A stretch of 33,265 bases of DNA from Caldilineales bacterium (GTDB lineage Bacteria > Chloroflexota > Anaerolineae > J102), in assembly GCA_013360575.1 (NCBI GenBank), contig JABWBG010000010.1, positions 1-33,265 of the forward strand, read 5' to 3'. The notes below the pieces were generated by a model. The model did not search any database. It saw nothing but the letters and a program-made list of their open reading frames with translations, and was not told the origin of the DNA. The position numbers and the translations under genes are program-made. Position 1 is the first letter of the stretch; the number at the start of each line of letters is the position of its first letter. Shown one piece after another: positions 9,899-19,157 of the stretch.

Positions 9899-12322
9899 CG
9901 GCGTGTCGGTGTAGGTTTCGGGCGCGACGTAGGCCCAACCGCCATCTTTGATCTGCACCATCACCAACGATTCTTTGCCGATGCCGTTGTGATCCTGCGC
10001 TGACAGATTGAAGATGCCGGAGATGCCCACGAAGTTCTGGATGCTTTCCAGGTAATCGCGGATGCCGGCGGGGTCCGGCCCAACGACTTGCAGGGCCGAG
10101 AAGGCCATTTGCATGGCATCCCAGGCGTGGCCGCCGAAGGTGCTGGGCTTGGATCCGCCGGTGTAGGCGGCGTAGTCCTCGATGTAGCGCAGCAGGGTGG
10201 CTTTCTGCGGGTCGGTGTCGGGCAGGCCCTCGGCCACCAGCAGCTTGCCGATGGGGAAGAGCACGCCTTCGGCCGCGGCGCCGGCCAGATCGATGAAGGC
10301 CTGGTTGCCGATGCCGTGGTTGTGCACGATCGGCATCTCCAATCCCAGGTCGCGGAACTGCACGGTCAGGGGTGCGCCCTCGCCGGGGGTGGCGTGGACG
10401 ATGAGCACTTCGGCGCCGGAGCCGGCGATGCGCGTGAGTTGGGCGGTGAAGTCGGTGTCGCCCGGCTCGAAGGTGCCTTCCCAGAGGATCTCAAGGCCGC
10501 GGGCGGCTGCCACGCGTTGCAGCGCGGCCATCGAGTCGGCGCCGAAGCCGTTGTTGACGCCAAAGGAAGCGATCTTGGTGATGCCGCGCGCTTGCATCCA
10601 GTCGGCCTGCACTTCGGCCACGGGGTCGTTCTGCTGCGGGGTCTTGAAGACCCAGTGGCGTTCTTCCACCGGCTGGATGATGGAGCCGGCGGAGGCGTTG
10701 GAAATGAAGGGCACCTGCGCTTCGGCGATGGTGTCGAGCACGGCCATGCTGACGCCGCTGGTGGTGCCGCCCACGAGGATGGGGGCGCCTTCTTCGAGCA
10801 GGCGCTTGACGATCAACACGCCTTCGGTGGCGTTCGATTGATCATCTTCGAAGATGCCTTCGATCGGATGCAGCTTGCCATCGGGGCCGAGCAGGCCGCC
10901 GCGGCCGTTGATCTGGTCGATCAACATCATGGCGGTGTCGCGCTCTGGTACGCCCAGGGAGGAGCCGGGGCCGGTGACGGAGAAGAAGAGGCCGATCTTG
11001 TAGGGATCGCCGGTCTCGCGCAGGCCGCGGGTGGGGGCGTTGGCATACAGGGCCGGCGGCACATATTGCCAGCCGCCATCGATGATCTCGACCATCACCA
11101 ACGATTCTTTGCCGATGCCGTTGTGATCCTGCGCCGACAGGTTGAAGATGCCGGAGATGCCCACGAAGTTCTGGATGCTTTCCAGGTAATCGCGGATGCC
11201 GGCGGGGTCGGGGCCGGCCGCTTGCAGGGCCATGATCGTCATCTGCATGGCATCCCAGGCGTGGCCGCCGAAGGTGCTGGGCTTGGATCCGCCGGTGTAG
11301 GCGGCGTAATCGGTGACGTATTGGGTGAGCACGCCTTTTTGCGGGTCGGTGACGGGCAGGTCTTCATGCACCAGCAGCTTGCCGATGGGGAAGAGCACGC
11401 CTTCGGCCGCGGCGCCGGCCAGATCGATGAAGGCCTGGTTGCCGATGCCGTGGTTGTGGACGATGGGGATGTTCAGCCCCAGGTCGCGGAATTGCACGGT
11501 CAGGGGCGCGCCCTCGCCGGGGGTGGCGTGGACGATCAGCGCCTCGGCGCCGGAGCTGCCAATGCGTGTGAGCTGGGCGGTGAAGTCGGTGTCGCCCGGT
11601 TCGAAGGTGCCTTCCCAGAGGATCTCAAGGCCGCGAGCCGCCGCGACGCGTTTCAGCGCGGCCATCGAGTCGGCGCCGAAGCCGTTGTTGACGCCAAAGG
11701 AAGCGATCTTGGTGATGCCTTTGGCTGCCATCCAGTCGGCCTGCACTTCGGCCACGGGGTCGTTCTGCTGCGGGGTCTTGAAGACCCAGTAGCGTTCTTC
11801 CACCGGCTGGATGATGGAGCCGGCAGAGGCGTTGGAAATGAAGGGCACCTGCGCTTCGGCGATGGTGTCGAGCACGGCCATGCTGACGCCGCTGGTGGTG
11901 CCGCCCACGAGGATGGGGACGCCTTCTTCGAGCAGGCGTTTGACGATCAGCACGCCTTCGGTGGCGTTCGATTGATCATCTTCGAAGATGCCTTCGAGCA
12001 AGTGCAGTTTGCCATCGGGGCCTTCGATGCCGCCGGCGGCGTTGACTTGCTCGATCATCATCATGGCGGTGTCTCGTTCCGGCACGCCCAGAGAGGAGCC
12101 GGGGCCGGTGACGGAGAAGAAGAGGCCGATCTTGTAGGGGTCGCCCTGGACGGGGCCGGCAGGCACAGGCGTGGCCGCGGGGGCAGAGGTGGCGGTCGCC
12201 GCGGGCGGCTGCGTGGGCGGTACAGGTGTGGCTGTGGGCGCTGCGGGGGTGGCGCCTCCGCAGGCGGCCAGCACAAGCGCCAGCAGTGTCAGAAGTAGCA
12301 GCAATCGAAAGTGGGTACGCAT
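9896..12322 (-). CDS. ABC transporter substrate-binding lipoprotein, internal tandem duplication of a Leu/Ile/Val-binding (Peripla_BP_6-like) domain
   Basis: Lipoprotein signal MRTHFRLLLLLTLLALVLAACGG; two consecutive nearly identical GDPYKIGLFFSVTGPGSSLGVPERDTAMM...IKDGGWAYV modules; SD GAGGAG upstream of ATG 12322. Confidence 0.9.
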   Translation of the reverse strand: MRTHFRLLLLLTLLALVLAACGGATPAAPTATPVPPTQPPAATATSAPAATPVPAGPVQGDPYKIGLFFSVTGPGSSLGVPERDTAMMMIEQVNAAGGIEGPDGKLHLLEGIFEDDQSNATEGVLIVKRLLEEGVPILVGGTTSGVSMAVLDTIAEAQVPFISNASAGSIIQPVEERYWVFKTPQQNDPVAEVQADWMAAKGITKIASFGVNNGFGADSMAALKRVAAARGLEILWEGTFEPGDTDFTAQLTRIGSSGAEALIVHATPGEGAPLTVQFRDLGLNIPIVHNHGIGNQAFIDLAGAAAEGVLFPIGKLLVHEDLPVTDPQKGVLTQYVTDYAAYTGGSKPSTFGGHAWDAMQMTIMALQAAGPDPAGIRDYLESIQNFVGISGIFNLSAQDHNGIGKESLVMVEIIDGGWQYVPPALYANAPTRGLRETGDPYKIGLFFSVTGPGSSLGVPERDTAMMLIDQINGRGGLLGPDGKLHPIEGIFEDDQSNATEGVLIVKRLLEEGAPILVGGTTSGVSMAVLDTIAEAQVPFISNASAGSIIQPVEERHWVFKTPQQNDPVAEVQADWMQARGITKIASFGVNNGFGADSMAALQRVAAARGLEILWEGTFEPGDTDFTAQLTRIAGSGAEVLIVHATPGEGAPLTVQFRDLGLEMPIVHNHGIGNQAFIDLAGAAAEGVLFPIGKLLVAEGLPDTDPQKATLLRYIEDYAAYTGGSKPSTFGGHAWDAMQMAFSALQVVGPDPAGIRDYLESIQNFVGISGIFNLSAQDHNGIGKESLVMVQIKDGGWAYVAPETYTDTP

Positions 12323-12460
12323 GTCATCTCTCCTCGGTAATGGAAGGTGTGCGGTGGTTGCGGCGCAGCGCATGCGCCTGGGGGGTGTTCAAGTCGAGGG
12401 GCTATCTTTTCTGTCTGCCTCCTTTGCCTGCTGGCATGTGATGTCCCGGGGTGGGCTGGA

Positions 12461-13348
12461 TCAGGAAGTGAGACCCAGAAGCCGGGCGGCGTTGTCGTGC
12501 AGAATGGCTTGTTTGCTTGTCTCTGCCAGTGGCAGGGCCTGGATGGCGGCGATGTTGCGGCTCAGGTCGGGGTTGCCGGGCCAGTCGGAGCCGTAGATGG
12601 CTTTGTGAGCCAGCATTTCCAGCCGGGGGAAGGTGGTCAGCAGGTTTTTGGCCGGCAGGCCGGAAAGCTCCAAGTAGACGTTGTCGTGGCGGCGGGCCAT
12701 CCAAAAGGCTTGTTCGTACCAGAAGGGCCGTCCGCAATGCGCCATCAGGATGTTGAGTTTGGGGAAGTCGATGGCCACATCGTCCAGGAGCAGGGGGTCG
12801 CCATATTTGATGCGGGCGCCTTTGAAGATGGAGGAGCCGGTATGCACCAGCATGGGCAGGCCCAGTTCTTCGGCTTTGGCATAGAGCGGGTACATGCGGG
12901 CGTCGTTGGGGTAGTGGTGCTGATAGACCGGGTAGACTTTGATCGCCCGCACGCCGTAGACCTGCACCAGCCGCTCCAGCTCGGCCCCCAGGTCGTTTTC
13001 GATGAAGGGGTTGAGGCTGGCGCAGGGCAGCAAGCGCCCTCGTGGGCCTTCTGCGGGGTCGGGCAGGGCGTTGGCTGCCTGACAGAACTCGCCCATGTAG
13101 TCGTTCGTTGTCCAGCCGGTGGTGATCGGTGTGGGATCGGCCAGTCCCACGGCCCAATCGATGCCGTTTGCCTGTAAAAGAGCACGAATGCCTGCCGGCG
13201 TCAGCATGGCGTCGATGTAGGCATCGACATCCAGCCCGCTGGCCGCCAGCGGCCCGGCAAAGTCCTGCTCGAAGTTCTGGCGATACCAGTCTCGCACCCA
13301 GGGCCGCAGGTGGCTGGCATGGCTGATGTGGATGTGGAAGTCGATCAT
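12461..13348 (-). CDS. Amidohydrolase-2 / ACMSD-like metal-dependent hydrolase or decarboxylase
   Basis: [14 protein letters not shown]...[12 protein letters not shown]...[32 protein letters not shown]...[16 protein letters not shown]; HxH and GSDWP motifs. Confidence 0.78.
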   Translation of the reverse strand: MIDFHIHISHASHLRPWVRDWYRQNFEQDFAGPLAASGLDVDAYIDAMLTPAGIRALLQANGIDWAVGLADPTPITTGWTTNDYMGEFCQAANALPDPAEGPRGRLLPCASLNPFIENDLGAELERLVQVYGVRAIKVYPVYQHHYPNDARMYPLYAKAEELGLPMLVHTGSSIFKGARIKYGDPLLLDDVAIDFPKLNILMAHCGRPFWYEQAFWMARRHDNVYLELSGLPAKNLLTTFPRLEMLAHKAIYGSDWPGNPDLSRNIAAIQALPLAETSKQAILHDNAARLLGLTS

Positions 13349-14364
13349 GGCATGACGACCGAGCGGATGCCCTCGCCCCCGCGCACATGGTCGAGGGCGG
13401 GGTTGATCTGATCCAGGGGGAAGCGGGCCGTGACCAGTTCGGCGATCTTGATCTTGCCGCTGCTGGCCAGGGCCAGCACCCGCGGGTAGTCCACCGCCCG
13501 GCAGCCCAAGGAGCCGATCAATTCCATTTCCCGGTACATCACCCGGCCGGAGTTGAGGGTCATGGGCTTGGGAGAGTAGCCGACCATGACGAAACGCCCG
13601 CCGTTGCGCACCGAGGCAAAGGTCTGCTCCTGCGTGATCGGGTTGCCGATGGCCTCGAAACCGATGGCCGCGCCGCCGCCAGTGAGGGCCCGCACTTCTT
13701 TGTCCGCCCGTTCCACGTTTTTGGCGTTGACTACGGCCTGCGCGCCCAGTTTCCTGGCCATCTCCAGCTTTTCGTCGGCGATGTCCACGGCCACCACGTG
13801 CGCGCCCAGGGCGGCGGCGATCTGGACGATGTTGATGCCCACCCCGCCGCAGCCGAAGACGACGACGCTATCCCCCGGCTTCACCTGGCCGCGGTTGACC
13901 ACGGCATGGTAGGGGGTGGTCACGGCGTCGGCGATGATGGCGCCTTCGATCAGGGGCAGATCTGCCGGCAGGGCCACCACATCTTTGGCCGGGGCCAGCA
14001 TGTATTCGGCGTAGCCGCCATCGACATTGTTGCCAAACATGACCATGCGCTCGCAGATGTTCTCGCGCCCGGTGCGGCACATCTGGCATTGGCCGCAGCC
14101 ATACACCGCCGGAACCAGCACGCGGTCACCCTCGCGCCAGGCCGCGCCCGCGCCCACGGCTGCGATCAGCCCCGAGACTTCGTGGCCCAGCACCAGCGGC
14201 GGCTTTTTGAAGGTGGGCACGCCGTGGTCGATGTAGGAGAGGTCGGTGTGGCACAGCCCGCAGGCCGCGACCTTGACCAGCACCTCCCCAGGCCCCGGCG
14301 TGGGCGTGGCGATCTCTTCGATTTGCAGTGGTTGGTGAGGAGCGTAGAAGATGGCTGCTTTCAT
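13345..14364 (-). CDS. had: Zinc-dependent medium-chain alcohol dehydrogenase, likely 6-hydroxycyclohex-1-ene-1-carbonyl-CoA dehydrogenase (Had)
   Basis: [13 protein letters not shown]...[13 protein letters not shown]...[15 protein letters not shown]...[12 protein letters not shown]...[13 protein letters not shown]; assignment to Had rests on the Dch/Oah/BCR context. Confidence 0.78.
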   Translation of the reverse strand: MKAAIFYAPHQPLQIEEIATPTPGPGEVLVKVAACGLCHTDLSYIDHGVPTFKKPPLVLGHEVSGLIAAVGAGAAWREGDRVLVPAVYGCGQCQMCRTGRENICERMVMFGNNVDGGYAEYMLAPAKDVVALPADLPLIEGAIIADAVTTPYHAVVNRGQVKPGDSVVVFGCGGVGINIVQIAAALGAHVVAVDIADEKLEMARKLGAQAVVNAKNVERADKEVRALTGGGAAIGFEAIGNPITQEQTFASVRNGGRFVMVGYSPKPMTLNSGRVMYREMELIGSLGCRAVDYPRVLALASSGKIKIAELVTARFPLDQINPALDHVRGGEGIRSVVMP

Positions 14365-14484
14365 GGTAAATTGGTAAATTGGTAAATTGGTAAATTGGTA
14401 AATTGGTAAATTGGTAAATTCGAGACTATTTGTTACTGACCACTGACCACTGAATACTGAATACTGACTACTGACTACTGACTA
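14365..14484. repeat. Composite tandem array: (GGTAAATT)7 then (CTGACCA)2(CTGAATA)2(CTGACTA)3
   Basis: GGTAAATT units 14365-14420 start immediately after the had start codon; CTGAxxA units 14436-14484 end exactly on the thiolase stop. Confidence 0.97.
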
Positions 14485-15678
14485 TCCATCCACATGAATC
14501 ACAATCGCGGCGGCGGTGTCGCCGGCGGCGCAGCCGCTGAAGAGGCCGTAGCCGCCGCCCAGCAGGGCCAGTTCTTCGATCAACTCGATCAGCAAGCGCA
14601 TGCCGGTCGGCGCCTGGGGATGGCCCCAGATCAGCGAGCAGCCGAAGTTGTTCATGCCCGTGGCGGGGATGCCCAGCTCGCGGCTGAGATAGCAATCGTT
14701 GACGGCAAAGGGGTTGTGGGTCTTGATCGCCTTCACATCGGCCAGGGTGATGCCGGCGCGGTCGAGGACGCGGCGGATGGCGGGGACATTGGCCGCGGGC
14801 ATGAAGCCTTTGCGCTCGCGGCCCTCGGCAAAGGCGATGAGGCGGATCTCGATCCCCGGCTCGCGGCTCAGCTCACGCGCCTGCTGGCGCCCGGCCAGGA
14901 TCATGCCGGCGTTGCCGTCGGCGGGGTAGGTCTGGCCGCCGTAGGTGACGGATCCGCCCGGCAGCACCGGTTTCAGCCGGGCCAAGCCCGCGGGGGTGCT
15001 GGGGAACACGCCCTCGTCATCCTGCACGGTCGCCATGACTTTGCGCCCGCTGGGGTTGATCTCGATGGGCATGACCATGTAGCGGCGGTGGAAGGCGGCG
15101 GCGTCGGCCAGGGCCTGCTGGTACTGCTCGTAGCGCAGCAGAGTCACTTCGTGCTGCTCGGCGGTGGAGATGCCTGCTTCCCGCGCCACGTTTTCGGCGG
15201 TTTCGACCATGCTCAGCCCGGCGAAGGGGTCGCAGTTGAAGTTGTCCCACACCCAATCCTCGGCGTCGCCGCGGGCGCCGGGGGCCAGCGGGTTGGGGTA
15301 GAGGATGTGCGGGCCGTTGGAGGTGCGGTCGGCGGTGAGGCAGAGCAGAGGCCCGGCGCCGCTATTTGTGATCTCGAAGGCGGCGCTGGCGATCACGCGG
15401 GCGGAGGTGGCGCAGGCCTGGCTCAGGGTCGGCCCGGTGATCTCGCCGGCTCCGAGCATCCCGGCCACCCAGGGCGCGGCGTAGAACGCGCCCTGACTGG
15501 GCACCGTCGCGCCCAGAAAGAGGCCGCTGAAGACCTGGGGCGAGATGGCGCGCTCGGCCAGCGCCCGTGTGGCCGTCTCCGCCGCGAATTTGAGCGGATG
15601 CAGGTTGGCATACGCCCCTTGCCATTTCACAAAAGGCGTGCACCAATAACCTCCATAAGGAATGTAACAATCAAGCAT
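14482..15678 (-). CDS. Thiolase-family acyl-CoA acyltransferase
   Basis: SQACATSARVIASAAFEI (nucleophile Cys), GMNNFGCSLIWGHPQAPTGMR (His motif), GLFSGCAAGDTAAAIVI. Confidence 0.82.
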   Translation of the reverse strand: MLDCYIPYGGYWCTPFVKWQGAYANLHPLKFAAETATRALAERAISPQVFSGLFLGATVPSQGAFYAAPWVAGMLGAGEITGPTLSQACATSARVIASAAFEITNSGAGPLLCLTADRTSNGPHILYPNPLAPGARGDAEDWVWDNFNCDPFAGLSMVETAENVAREAGISTAEQHEVTLLRYEQYQQALADAAAFHRRYMVMPIEINPSGRKVMATVQDDEGVFPSTPAGLARLKPVLPGGSVTYGGQTYPADGNAGMILAGRQQARELSREPGIEIRLIAFAEGRERKGFMPAANVPAIRRVLDRAGITLADVKAIKTHNPFAVNDCYLSRELGIPATGMNNFGCSLIWGHPQAPTGMRLLIELIEELALLGGGYGLFSGCAAGDTAAAIVIHVDG

Positions 15679-15693
15679 CTTACTCGCTCTCTC

Positions 15694-15730
15694 TAATCGT
15701 TAATCATTAATAATTGATGATTAACGATTA
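15694..15730. repeat. Near-perfect 16-bp inverted repeat (hairpin) upstream of thiolase
   Basis: TAATCGTTAATCATTA - ATAAT - TGATGATTAACGATTA, one mismatch. Confidence 0.9.
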
Positions 15731-15754
15731 AAACGCAATACAAAATACCAAATA

Positions 15755-16516
15755 TCAAACCTTAAGCCCGCCATCGACAAAGATCGTCTGGCCGGTGATG
15801 TAGGAGGCCATGTCCGAGCAGAGGAAGGCGTGCACCGAGGCGATCTCTTCCGGCTCGGCCAGGCGACCGAAGGGGATCTCGTGCAGCAGTTCTTGCATGA
15901 TCGGGTCGGGGATGGCGGCGGTCATCTGGGTTTTGACGCCGCCGGGCGCGATGCAGTTGACGGCGATGTTGTAGCGCGCCCATTCTTTGGCCAGCGCCCG
16001 CGTCAGCCCGATCACACCTGCCTTGGAAGCGGAGTAGTTGGCCTGGCCGATGTTGCCCAGGGCCGAGACCGAGGCGGTGTTGACGATGCGGCCCGACCGT
16101 TGCGCCATCATCGGCACGGCCGCCAGCTGGGCGCACAGCCAGACGCCCTTGAGATTGACATCGAGCACCGCGTCCCACTGCTCTTCGCTCATCAGCTTGA
16201 CCTGGCCATCTTTGACGCGGGTGGTGAGGGCGTCTCGGGTGATGCCGGCGTTGTTGATCAGGATGTCGAGCCGGCCGAAGCGCTGCACGGCCGTATCGAC
16301 CATGCGCTGCACATCCTCGCGCACGCTGACATTGCCCACGGCCGTAGCCACCGCGCCCCCCGCAGCAACGACTTCTTCGCACACAGTCTCCAGCGCTGCT
16401 GCTGCGAGATCGGCAATGACAACCTGAGCGCCCGCGCGAGCAAAATAAAGCGCTGTAGCCCGGCCGATGCCATTGGCCCCGCCGGTAATCAATGCAACTT
16501 TGTTTTCTAATAACAT
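15755..16516 (-). CDS. SDR-family 3-oxoacyl reductase / 3-hydroxyacyl-CoA dehydrogenase (FabG-like)
   Basis: [20 protein letters not shown]...NNAG...[26 protein letters not shown] upstream. Confidence 0.88.
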   Translation of the reverse strand: MLLENKVALITGGANGIGRATALYFARAGAQVVIADLAAAALETVCEEVVAAGGAVATAVGNVSVREDVQRMVDTAVQRFGRLDILINNAGITRDALTTRVKDGQVKLMSEEQWDAVLDVNLKGVWLCAQLAAVPMMAQRSGRIVNTASVSALGNIGQANYSASKAGVIGLTRALAKEWARYNIAVNCIAPGGVKTQMTAAIPDPIMQELLHEIPFGRLAEPEEIASVHAFLCSDMASYITGQTIFVDGGLKV

Positions 16517-16525
16517 GTGAATCTC

Positions 16526-16651
<126 letters not shown>

Positions 16652-16654
<3 letters not shown>

Positions 16655-17098
16655 CCCATTCCGCATCAAAAGCGTCCATTCGCCATCGATGACGGTTTCC
16701 TGGCGGTGGTTGAGGACGCGGGCGGCGAAGCGAACCACCCCGCGGTCAGGTTTGGAGGTCGGCTTCTTCTCCAGCACTTCCAACTCCAGGTGCACGGTAT
16801 CGCCGAAGCGCACCGCGCCTTTGTAGCGGATGATCTGCTCCATCAGGGCCAGGGTGGTGCCTTCGAACACGCCAGTCCAGTTGGCCATGCCGGTGGCCAT
16901 GGCCGCGATCAACATGCCGTGGGCGATGCGCTCGCCAAAAGGCGTCTGGCGGCCGAACTCGGCGTCGGTGTGGAGGGGGTTGAAATCGCCTGAAAGCCCG
17001 GCGAAGGCCACGACATCCGCTTCCGTCACTGTACGGCTTTGAGAAACGAAGCGATCGCCGAGGGCGAACTGGTCGAAGGTGAGGCCGCGTGTGGGCAT
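16652..17098 (-). CDS. MaoC-like (R)-hydratase
   Basis: RGLTFDQFALGDRFVSQSRTVTEADVVAFAGLSGDFNPLHTDAEFGRQTPFGERIAHGMLIAAM; SD AAGGAG. Confidence 0.87.
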
Positions 17099-17120
17099 GG
17101 GGGGCAGCTCCTTGTCAGCT

Positions 17121-17885
17121 TTAGTGGTGGCGCCAGAGGGGGGCGCGTTTTTCCAGGAAGGCGGTCAGGCCCTCGTGGGCGTCGGCGGTGGCCATCAGTT
17201 CTTGCAGATAGACCTGCTCGATGGCAGGCAGGCGGGCGGCCCAGTCGCCGTAGCCCAGCAGCAGCGAGCGCTTGAGCAGGTGCATGGCCGCGCGGCTCAT
17301 GGCGGCAAAGACGGCAGCCTTTGCCCGCGCCCAGTCTTGCACCTCGGCCGCGGGCAGGACAGCATTGACCACTCCCATCTGCAACGCTTCCGCGGCGCCG
17401 AGGCTGCGCCCGCTGAACATCAGATCCGCAGCCGCGCGGTATCCGACCAGATAGGGCAGGCGCAGGGCGGCGATGGGCGCGAAGGAGGCCAGTTGGATCT
17501 CCGGCTGGCCGATTTTGGCGTGTTCGGCCAGCACGGCCAGATCGCAGCAAAGCACCAGCTCGCAGCCGCCGCCCAGGGCGTGGCCCTGCACCGCGGCCAC
17601 CGTGGGCGTGGGAAATTCGGCCAGGGCCTGGCACACGCGGTCGAAGAGGGGGATCATCTCTCCCACCTTGTCCGCGGTATGGTCGGCCACATCCACCCCG
17701 GCCGAAAACAGTTTGCCCGCGGCCTGCACGATGAGCGCGCGCACGCCTTCATCCTCGGCCAGCGCTGCCAGCGCCGCATCCAACTCGCGCAGCATCGGCA
17801 GATGCAGGACATTGACCGGCGGCCGGTTCAACGTCAGCACCGCCACACCGTCAGTGATTTCGATAGTTAGAAATGAATCAGACAT
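17121..17885 (-). CDS. dch: Enoyl-CoA hydratase family, likely cyclohexa-1,5-diene-1-carbonyl-CoA hydratase (Dch)
   Basis: Crotonase fold: LIVQAAGKLFSAGVDVADHT...VAAVQGHALGGGCELVLCCDLAV...; located between Oah and the beta-oxidation genes. Confidence 0.8.
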   Translation of the reverse strand: MSDSFLTIEITDGVAVLTLNRPPVNVLHLPMLRELDAALAALAEDEGVRALIVQAAGKLFSAGVDVADHTADKVGEMIPLFDRVCQALAEFPTPTVAAVQGHALGGGCELVLCCDLAVLAEHAKIGQPEIQLASFAPIAALRLPYLVGYRAAADLMFSGRSLGAAEALQMGVVNAVLPAAEVQDWARAKAAVFAAMSRAAMHLLKRSLLLGYGDWAARLPAIEQVYLQELMATADAHEGLTAFLEKRAPLWRHH

Positions 17886-17903
17886 GGTGTGTTGTTATGG
17901 GTA

Positions 17904-17974
17904 TTGCGTAAAACGTAAAACGTAATAGGAAACGCAAATTACGCATTACGTTTTACGTATTACGTTTTACGCAA
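17904..17974. repeat. GTAAAAC heptamers arranged as an inverted repeat (hairpin)
   Basis: Arm TTGCGTAAAACGTAAAACGTAAT (17904-17926) pairs with 17952-17974 at 21 of 23 positions; abuts the oah stop at 17975. Confidence 0.92.
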
Positions 17975-19108
17975 CTATCGCTCGATCGGCTGGGGTAGGA
18001 CTTGGGCGAAGAGTTCGTCGCCTGCCTCGACGCCCTGGGCCAGCAGTTGGCGGTAACGGATGAAATCGATCGTGTCCTTGCCGGTGAGCTTGCGGTTGTT
18101 GAAGGCGGTGAAGCCGAGAAAAGCCTCGTTGGTCATGTTGGCGGCCAGCCAGTGGCGATAATAATCCTTGGCCGCGTCCCAGAAGAACTTCTTCTTGGCT
18201 CGAATACCGTCGATCGACATCTGCAGGCAGTGCGGGAAGAGATTGGTGAAGGTCCACAGCACCTCATCCACAGCCTGATCCAGCAGACTGAGGTCGATGA
18301 CAGCGGTTTTTTGCAGATCGCGGGCGGCGGCCAGGGCGGCGCCGCTCTTCATCTCGCCGTAGACGATGGCCCCATCCTGCACATAGTCCTCGGTGATCAC
18401 ACTGGGGTTGCGCAGCCAGACGCCCTCTTGGCGCAACACCGGCACAACCTTGCTGATGTAGCCCTTGCGGTGCATCTTGTACGCGCTCCACATCTCGCAG
18501 GAGATGCAATTCCACATGGCATCTTCGATGGTGAGATACCAGGGCAGAAAATCGGTGGAGCCGCCGACCGGGGCGGAGCCATGCCGCGGCCCCGCCTGCC
18601 CAAACACGGCCAGATCCGAGGCAATGGCAATGTCGCAGGCCCCGCCGATCTCCTGCCCCCCGGCCACGCGCATCCCGTTCACCCGGCTGATCACCGGTTT
18701 CTTGGCGTTGAGGATGCTGTCGACCATGGCGTTGAAGAGGTCCATGTACAGGGCGTATTCGGTGGGGCGGCGGCTGTAGTATTCGGCGTACTCTTTGGTA
18801 TTGCCGCCGGTGCAAAATGCCTTGTCGCCCACGCCGGTGAAGACGATGGCCACCACGCTGCGATCCATCGACGCCCGTTTCATGCCCGCGATCACGCCCT
18901 TGACCATGTCGGTGGTGTAGGAATTGTATTGGGCGGGGTTGTTCAGCCACACCCAGGCCGAGTACAACCCTTCGACCGGGTGGCCTTGCGGGTCGCGGAT
19001 CGGTTTCTTCTCATAGATCACACTGGGCGGTTCGGCGCGGAAATACGCGTCGCCGCCGAGATCGTGGTCGACAAGCGTATCCGTGCGGGGCAGCCAATCG
19101 AGAGACAT
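17975..19108 (-). CDS. oah: 6-oxocyclohex-1-ene-1-carbonyl-CoA hydrolase (Oah/BamA-like)
   Basis: MSLDWLPRTDTLVDHDLGGDAYFRAEPPSVIYEKKPIRDPQGHPVEGLYSAWVWLNNPAQYNSYTTDMVKGVIAGMKRAS...FCTGGNTKEYAEYYSRRPTEYALYMDLFNAMVD; ring-opening hydrolase signature. Start set at ATG 19108 (SD AAGGAGC) rather than 19153. Confidence 0.92.
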   Translation of the reverse strand: MSLDWLPRTDTLVDHDLGGDAYFRAEPPSVIYEKKPIRDPQGHPVEGLYSAWVWLNNPAQYNSYTTDMVKGVIAGMKRASMDRSVVAIVFTGVGDKAFCTGGNTKEYAEYYSRRPTEYALYMDLFNAMVDSILNAKKPVISRVNGMRVAGGQEIGGACDIAIASDLAVFGQAGPRHGSAPVGGSTDFLPWYLTIEDAMWNCISCEMWSAYKMHRKGYISKVVPVLRQEGVWLRNPSVITEDYVQDGAIVYGEMKSGAALAAARDLQKTAVIDLSLLDQAVDEVLWTFTNLFPHCLQMSIDGIRAKKKFFWDAAKDYYRHWLAANMTNEAFLGFTAFNNRKLTGKDTIDFIRYRQLLAQGVEAGDELFAQVLPQPIER

Positions 19109-19157
19109 GCCTTTGCTCCTTGCGGGTGGTGCGGGGGGCGTATTGCGTGACATCCGT

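Noticed and set aside
10088-12298. 736-aa plus-strand ORF opposite the duplicated SBP
   Set aside because: Antisense shadow; its internal repeats mirror the SBP duplication.
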